This document shows, piece by piece, positions 6,728 to 8,997 of a stretch of 8,997 bases of DNA (position 1 is the first letter of the stretch; every line of letters starts with the position of its first letter). The translations under genes and the position numbers were made by a program. The DNA comes from JBBQSN01 sp038213835 (lineage in GTDB: Bacteria > Actinomycetota > Actinomycetes > Actinomycetales > CAWJMD01): assembly GCA_038213835.1 (NCBI GenBank), contig JBBQSN010000143.1, positions 1-8,997 on the forward strand, in the 5' to 3' direction. Below the pieces are notes generated by a model, which saw only the letters and a program-made list of their open reading frames with translations, did no database searches and had not been told where the DNA came from.

Positions 6728-8895
6728 TGACCGACCGCCGCTGGCTCGACCCGACCCTCGATGTCGAGGCGCGTATCGACGCCCTGATGGCCGTGATGAC
6801 TCTCGACGAGAAGGTCGGCCAGACCCACCAGGCCGCCAACGTCGACCCCCACGACGACGCCGAGGCGCTGCGCGCCGGGCAGATCGGGTCCAGCCTCCAC
6901 GCCTCCGGTGCGACCGCCGGCAACGAGCGCGACGACGGCGTGCTGGCCGAGGTGATCGACGCGACCCAGGAGCTCGCGGTGGCCGGCAGCCGCCTCGGGA
7001 TCCCGGTGCTCTTCGGGCGCGACGTGATCCACGGCCACCGCACGGTGGCTCCCATCCCGCTCGGCCAGGCGGCCTCCTTCGACCCCGAGGTGGTCCGGCT
7101 CGCAGCCGAGAACGCCGCCCGCGAAGCGGCCGTCGACGGCATCGCCTGGACCTTCGCCCCGATGCTCGACCTCTCCGAGGAACCACGGTGGGGCCGGGTG
7201 GCGGAGTCGTTCGGCGAGTCGCCGGTGCTCGCCTCGCGGCTCGCGGCTGCCGCGACCCAGGGCTTCCAGGGCGACGACCCGTCCCAGCCCGACCGGCTCG
7301 CCGCGTGCGCCAAGCACTTCGTCGGCTACGGACTGTCGGCCGGTGGCCGTGACTACGACACCGTGTCGGTCGGCGAGAACACACTGCGCAACCTGCACCT
7401 GCGGCCGTTCCGGGCGGCGGTCGAGGCCGGCGTGCTGAGCGTGATGGCGGGCTTCAACGACGTGGACGGCATCCCGATGCACGCGCACCGCCACCTGCTG
7501 CGCGACGTCCTCAAGGGCGAGTGGGGCTTCGACGGCGTCGTGGTCGGGGACTGGAACGGCATCGGCCAGATCGTCTTCGCCGGCGTGGCCGCCGACGACC
7601 GCGAGGCCGCACGGCTGGCGATCGAGGCCGGGGTCGACCTCGACATGGTCAGCGGCGCCTACCTCGCCCACCTGGCCGACCTGGTCCGCGACGGCGAGGT
7701 CGACGAGGCCCTGGTCGACGACGCGTGCCGCCGGGTGCTGCGGATGAAGCTGCGCCTCGGGCTCTTCGACGGCGCCGCCGCGCCCGGGAACCGCCCCGTC
7801 GGCAACGACCCCACCCCGGCGAGCCGGGCCATCGCCCGGCGCGCGGCTGTCGGGGCGCACGTGCTGGTACGCAACGAGGGTGTCCTGCCGCTGGGCGGGG
7901 ATGCCTCGGTCCTGCTGACCGGCGGATTCGTCCACGAGGGCGACGTGCTGCTCGGCACCTGGGTGCTCGACGGCCGGGGCGAGGACGTCGTGACCCCTGC
8001 CGCGGCGCTCACCGAACGCCTGGGCGACCGGCTGACCGTCGACGACGGCCGCTTCCCCGACCGCACGCTCCAGCTGGCGCGGCTCGCCGACGTCACGGTC
8101 GCGCTCGTCGGCGAGCACCCCAACCGAACGGGTGAGGCCAACTCCGTCTCCGACCTGCGGCTCCCGCCCGGGCAGCTCGACCTGCTGCGTACGCTCGCCG
8201 GGCTCGGCAAGCCGCTGGTCGTGGTGGTCTACACGGGTCGTCCGCTCGACCTCACCGAGGTGCTCGACCTGGCCGACGCCGTGGTCGTGGCCTGGCACCC
8301 GGGTGTCGAGGCCGGGTCGGCGCTCGCCGACGTGCTGACCGGTGACGTCGCGCCGTACGGCCGGCTGCCGATGACCTTCCCGCTGTCGACCGGCCACATC
8401 CCGACGAGCACCCACCAGCGCCCGACCGGCCGGCTGATCCACGCCGACGTCGACCACCGCGAGGGCCGCTACGCCGACGCGCTCACCCATCCCCGGCTGG
8501 CGTTCGGCTTCGGCCTCACCTACTCCACCGTGGAGTACGCCGCCCCGCAGCTCACGGATCCGGACATCGGTCTGGAGTCGGCGACCACGCTCACAGTGGC
8601 CGTCACGAACACCGGCGACCGGGCCTGCCACGAGATCGTGCAGGCCTACTTCCGCGACCCGGTCGCCGAGGTGACGCGCCCGCTGGTCGAGCTCTTCGAC
8701 TGGGTAGGTGTCGACCTGGATCCCGGCGAGACCTCCGAGGTGACCTTCGAGGTCTCGGCCACGGCGTTCTCCTACTTCGGGGCCGACCTGACCGAGCGCG
8801 TCGACGAGGGCGAGGTCCTGCTGCTGACCGGACCCGACGCGGCCACGCTGCAACAGGTGTCCCTGCGGGTCACCGGCGCAGAGGCGCGGCCATGA
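6727..8895 (+). CDS. GH3 beta-glucosidase (BglX-like, cytoplasmic)
   Basis: A 722-residue GH3 enzyme that hydrolyses terminal beta-linked glucose. The first (beta/alpha)8-type domain has GRDVIHGHRT (97-106), the substrate-contact KHF (196-198) followed by GGRDYDT (206-212), and the nucleophile region VVVGDWN with D275. The second alpha/beta sandwich domain carries the general acid/base in TGEANSVSDLRLP, probably E470. A GFGLTYS motif (594-600) leads into a C-terminal fibronectin-III-like domain (about 620-715). Length and order match the three-domain BglX layout. The residue before the nucleophile is Gly where Ser is common. There is no signal peptide, so it should act on imported sugars. The start overlaps the end of the GH94 gene by one base (TGATG), with GGAG (6715-6718) 8 bases upstream. 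In Listeria innocua, from memory, a beta-1,2-oligoglucan phosphorylase is paired with a GH3 enzyme favouring sophorose, so the same division of labour is likely here. Confidence 0.95.
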   Translation: MTDRRWLDPTLDVEARIDALMAVMTLDEKVGQTHQAANVDPHDDAEALRAGQIGSSLHASGATAGNERDDGVLAEVIDATQELAVAGSRLGIPVLFGRDVIHGHRTVAPIPLGQAASFDPEVVRLAAENAAREAAVDGIAWTFAPMLDLSEEPRWGRVAESFGESPVLASRLAAAATQGFQGDDPSQPDRLAACAKHFVGYGLSAGGRDYDTVSVGENTLRNLHLRPFRAAVEAGVLSVMAGFNDVDGIPMHAHRHLLRDVLKGEWGFDGVVVGDWNGIGQIVFAGVAADDREAARLAIEAGVDLDMVSGAYLAHLADLVRDGEVDEALVDDACRRVLRMKLRLGLFDGAAAPGNRPVGNDPTPASRAIARRAAVGAHVLVRNEGVLPLGGDASVLLTGGFVHEGDVLLGTWVLDGRGEDVVTPAAALTERLGDRLTVDDGRFPDRTLQLARLADVTVALVGEHPNRTGEANSVSDLRLPPGQLDLLRTLAGLGKPLVVVVYTGRPLDLTEVLDLADAVVVAWHPGVEAGSALADVLTGDVAPYGRLPMTFPLSTGHIPTSTHQRPTGRLIHADVDHREGRYADALTHPRLAFGFGLTYSTVEYAAPQLTDPDIGLESATTLTVAVTNTGDRACHEIVQAYFRDPVAEVTRPLVELFDWVGVDLDPGETSEVTFEVSATAFSYFGADLTERVDEGEVLLLTGPDAATLQQVSLRVTGAEARP

Positions 8896-8997
8896 TCGAG
8901 CTGCGTGCCAAGCAGCTGGTGGTCGACGGGGATCCCCGCCTGGTCATGGCCGGTGAGCTGCACTACTTCCGGGTCCCCCGCGAGGAGTGGGGCCAGC
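8892..8997 (+). CDS. GH35 beta-galactosidase-like enzyme, N-terminal fragment
   Basis: Only the first 35 codons lie in the window; the gene runs off the right edge. The ATG overlaps the GH3 stop by four bases (ATGA), and GAGG (8881-8884) lies 7 bases upstream, so it belongs to the same operon. The N-terminus shows the opening strand of a GH35 catalytic domain: IELRAKQLVVDGDPRLVM followed by AGELHYFRVPREEW, the very conserved G-E-x-H-Y-F-R-x-P signature of beta-galactosidases of this family. There is no signal peptide, so it is probably cytoplasmic. GH35 enzymes remove terminal beta-galactose, though some members of the clan act on other sugars. Catalytic glutamates are beyond the window, so activity cannot be judged. 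Confidence 0.85.
   Translation, partial: MIELRAKQLVVDGDPRLVMAGELHYFRVPREEWGQ

Noticed and set aside
6721..8853. A 710-codon open frame on the minus strand, antisense to the GH3 gene
   Set aside because: Same artefact: the composition is that of a mirrored GC-rich gene, and the plus strand carries an intact GH3 enzyme.
1..8997. CRISPR array, tRNA or rRNA gene, insertion sequence, or phage gene
   Set aside because: I saw no regularly spaced repeats, cloverleaf-like sequence, transposase motif or terminal inverted repeats anywhere in the window.

Overview
This window comes from a high-GC actinobacterium. The strong G/C bias at third codon positions, the frequent GTG starts, a WhiB-family iron-sulfur protein and a PdtaS-type histidine kinase all point that way. 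The general look suggests a Nocardioides-like member of Propionibacteriales, but that genus-level guess is only an impression.

Left block (1-2252), conserved chromosomal core: a truncated multi-pass membrane protein on the minus strand, then a divergent gap of 164 bp, then whiB1/wblE on the plus strand, then pdtaS on the minus strand. whiB1 and pdtaS converge and share a 9-bp-stem hairpin between their stop codons, probably a bidirectional terminator. From memory, the same trio (membrane protein, whiB1, pdtaS) sits together in Mycobacterium tuberculosis at Rv3217c to Rv3220c.

Right block (2262-8997), sugar-catabolic locus: a LacI-family regulator on the minus strand lies only a few bases upstream of pdtaS. 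Divergent from it is a tightly packed plus-strand operon encoding a large GH94 glycoside phosphorylase, a GH3 beta-glucosidase and the start of a GH35 beta-galactosidase-like enzyme. The three ORFs overlap by 1 and 4 bases. The 161-bp divergent promoter region carries a perfect inverted repeat (ATGTAA-4-TTACAT) and a second related site one 42-bp period away. This is a strong candidate for the regulator's operator pair.

Functional model (inference): beta-linked gluco-oligosaccharides enter the cell. The GH94 enzyme, whose size and layout resemble 1,2-beta-oligoglucan phosphorylases, releases glucose 1-phosphate. The GH3 enzyme hydrolyses the residual disaccharide, and the GH35 enzyme may trim a beta-galactosyl substituent. 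None of the enzymes visible from its start has a signal peptide, so the pathway looks intracellular. No transporter is visible in the window. The most unusual points are the close coupling of a sugar-responsive LacI repressor with the pdtaS sensor kinase gene, and the TA-centred operator candidate paired with a LacI hinge that departs from the family norm.
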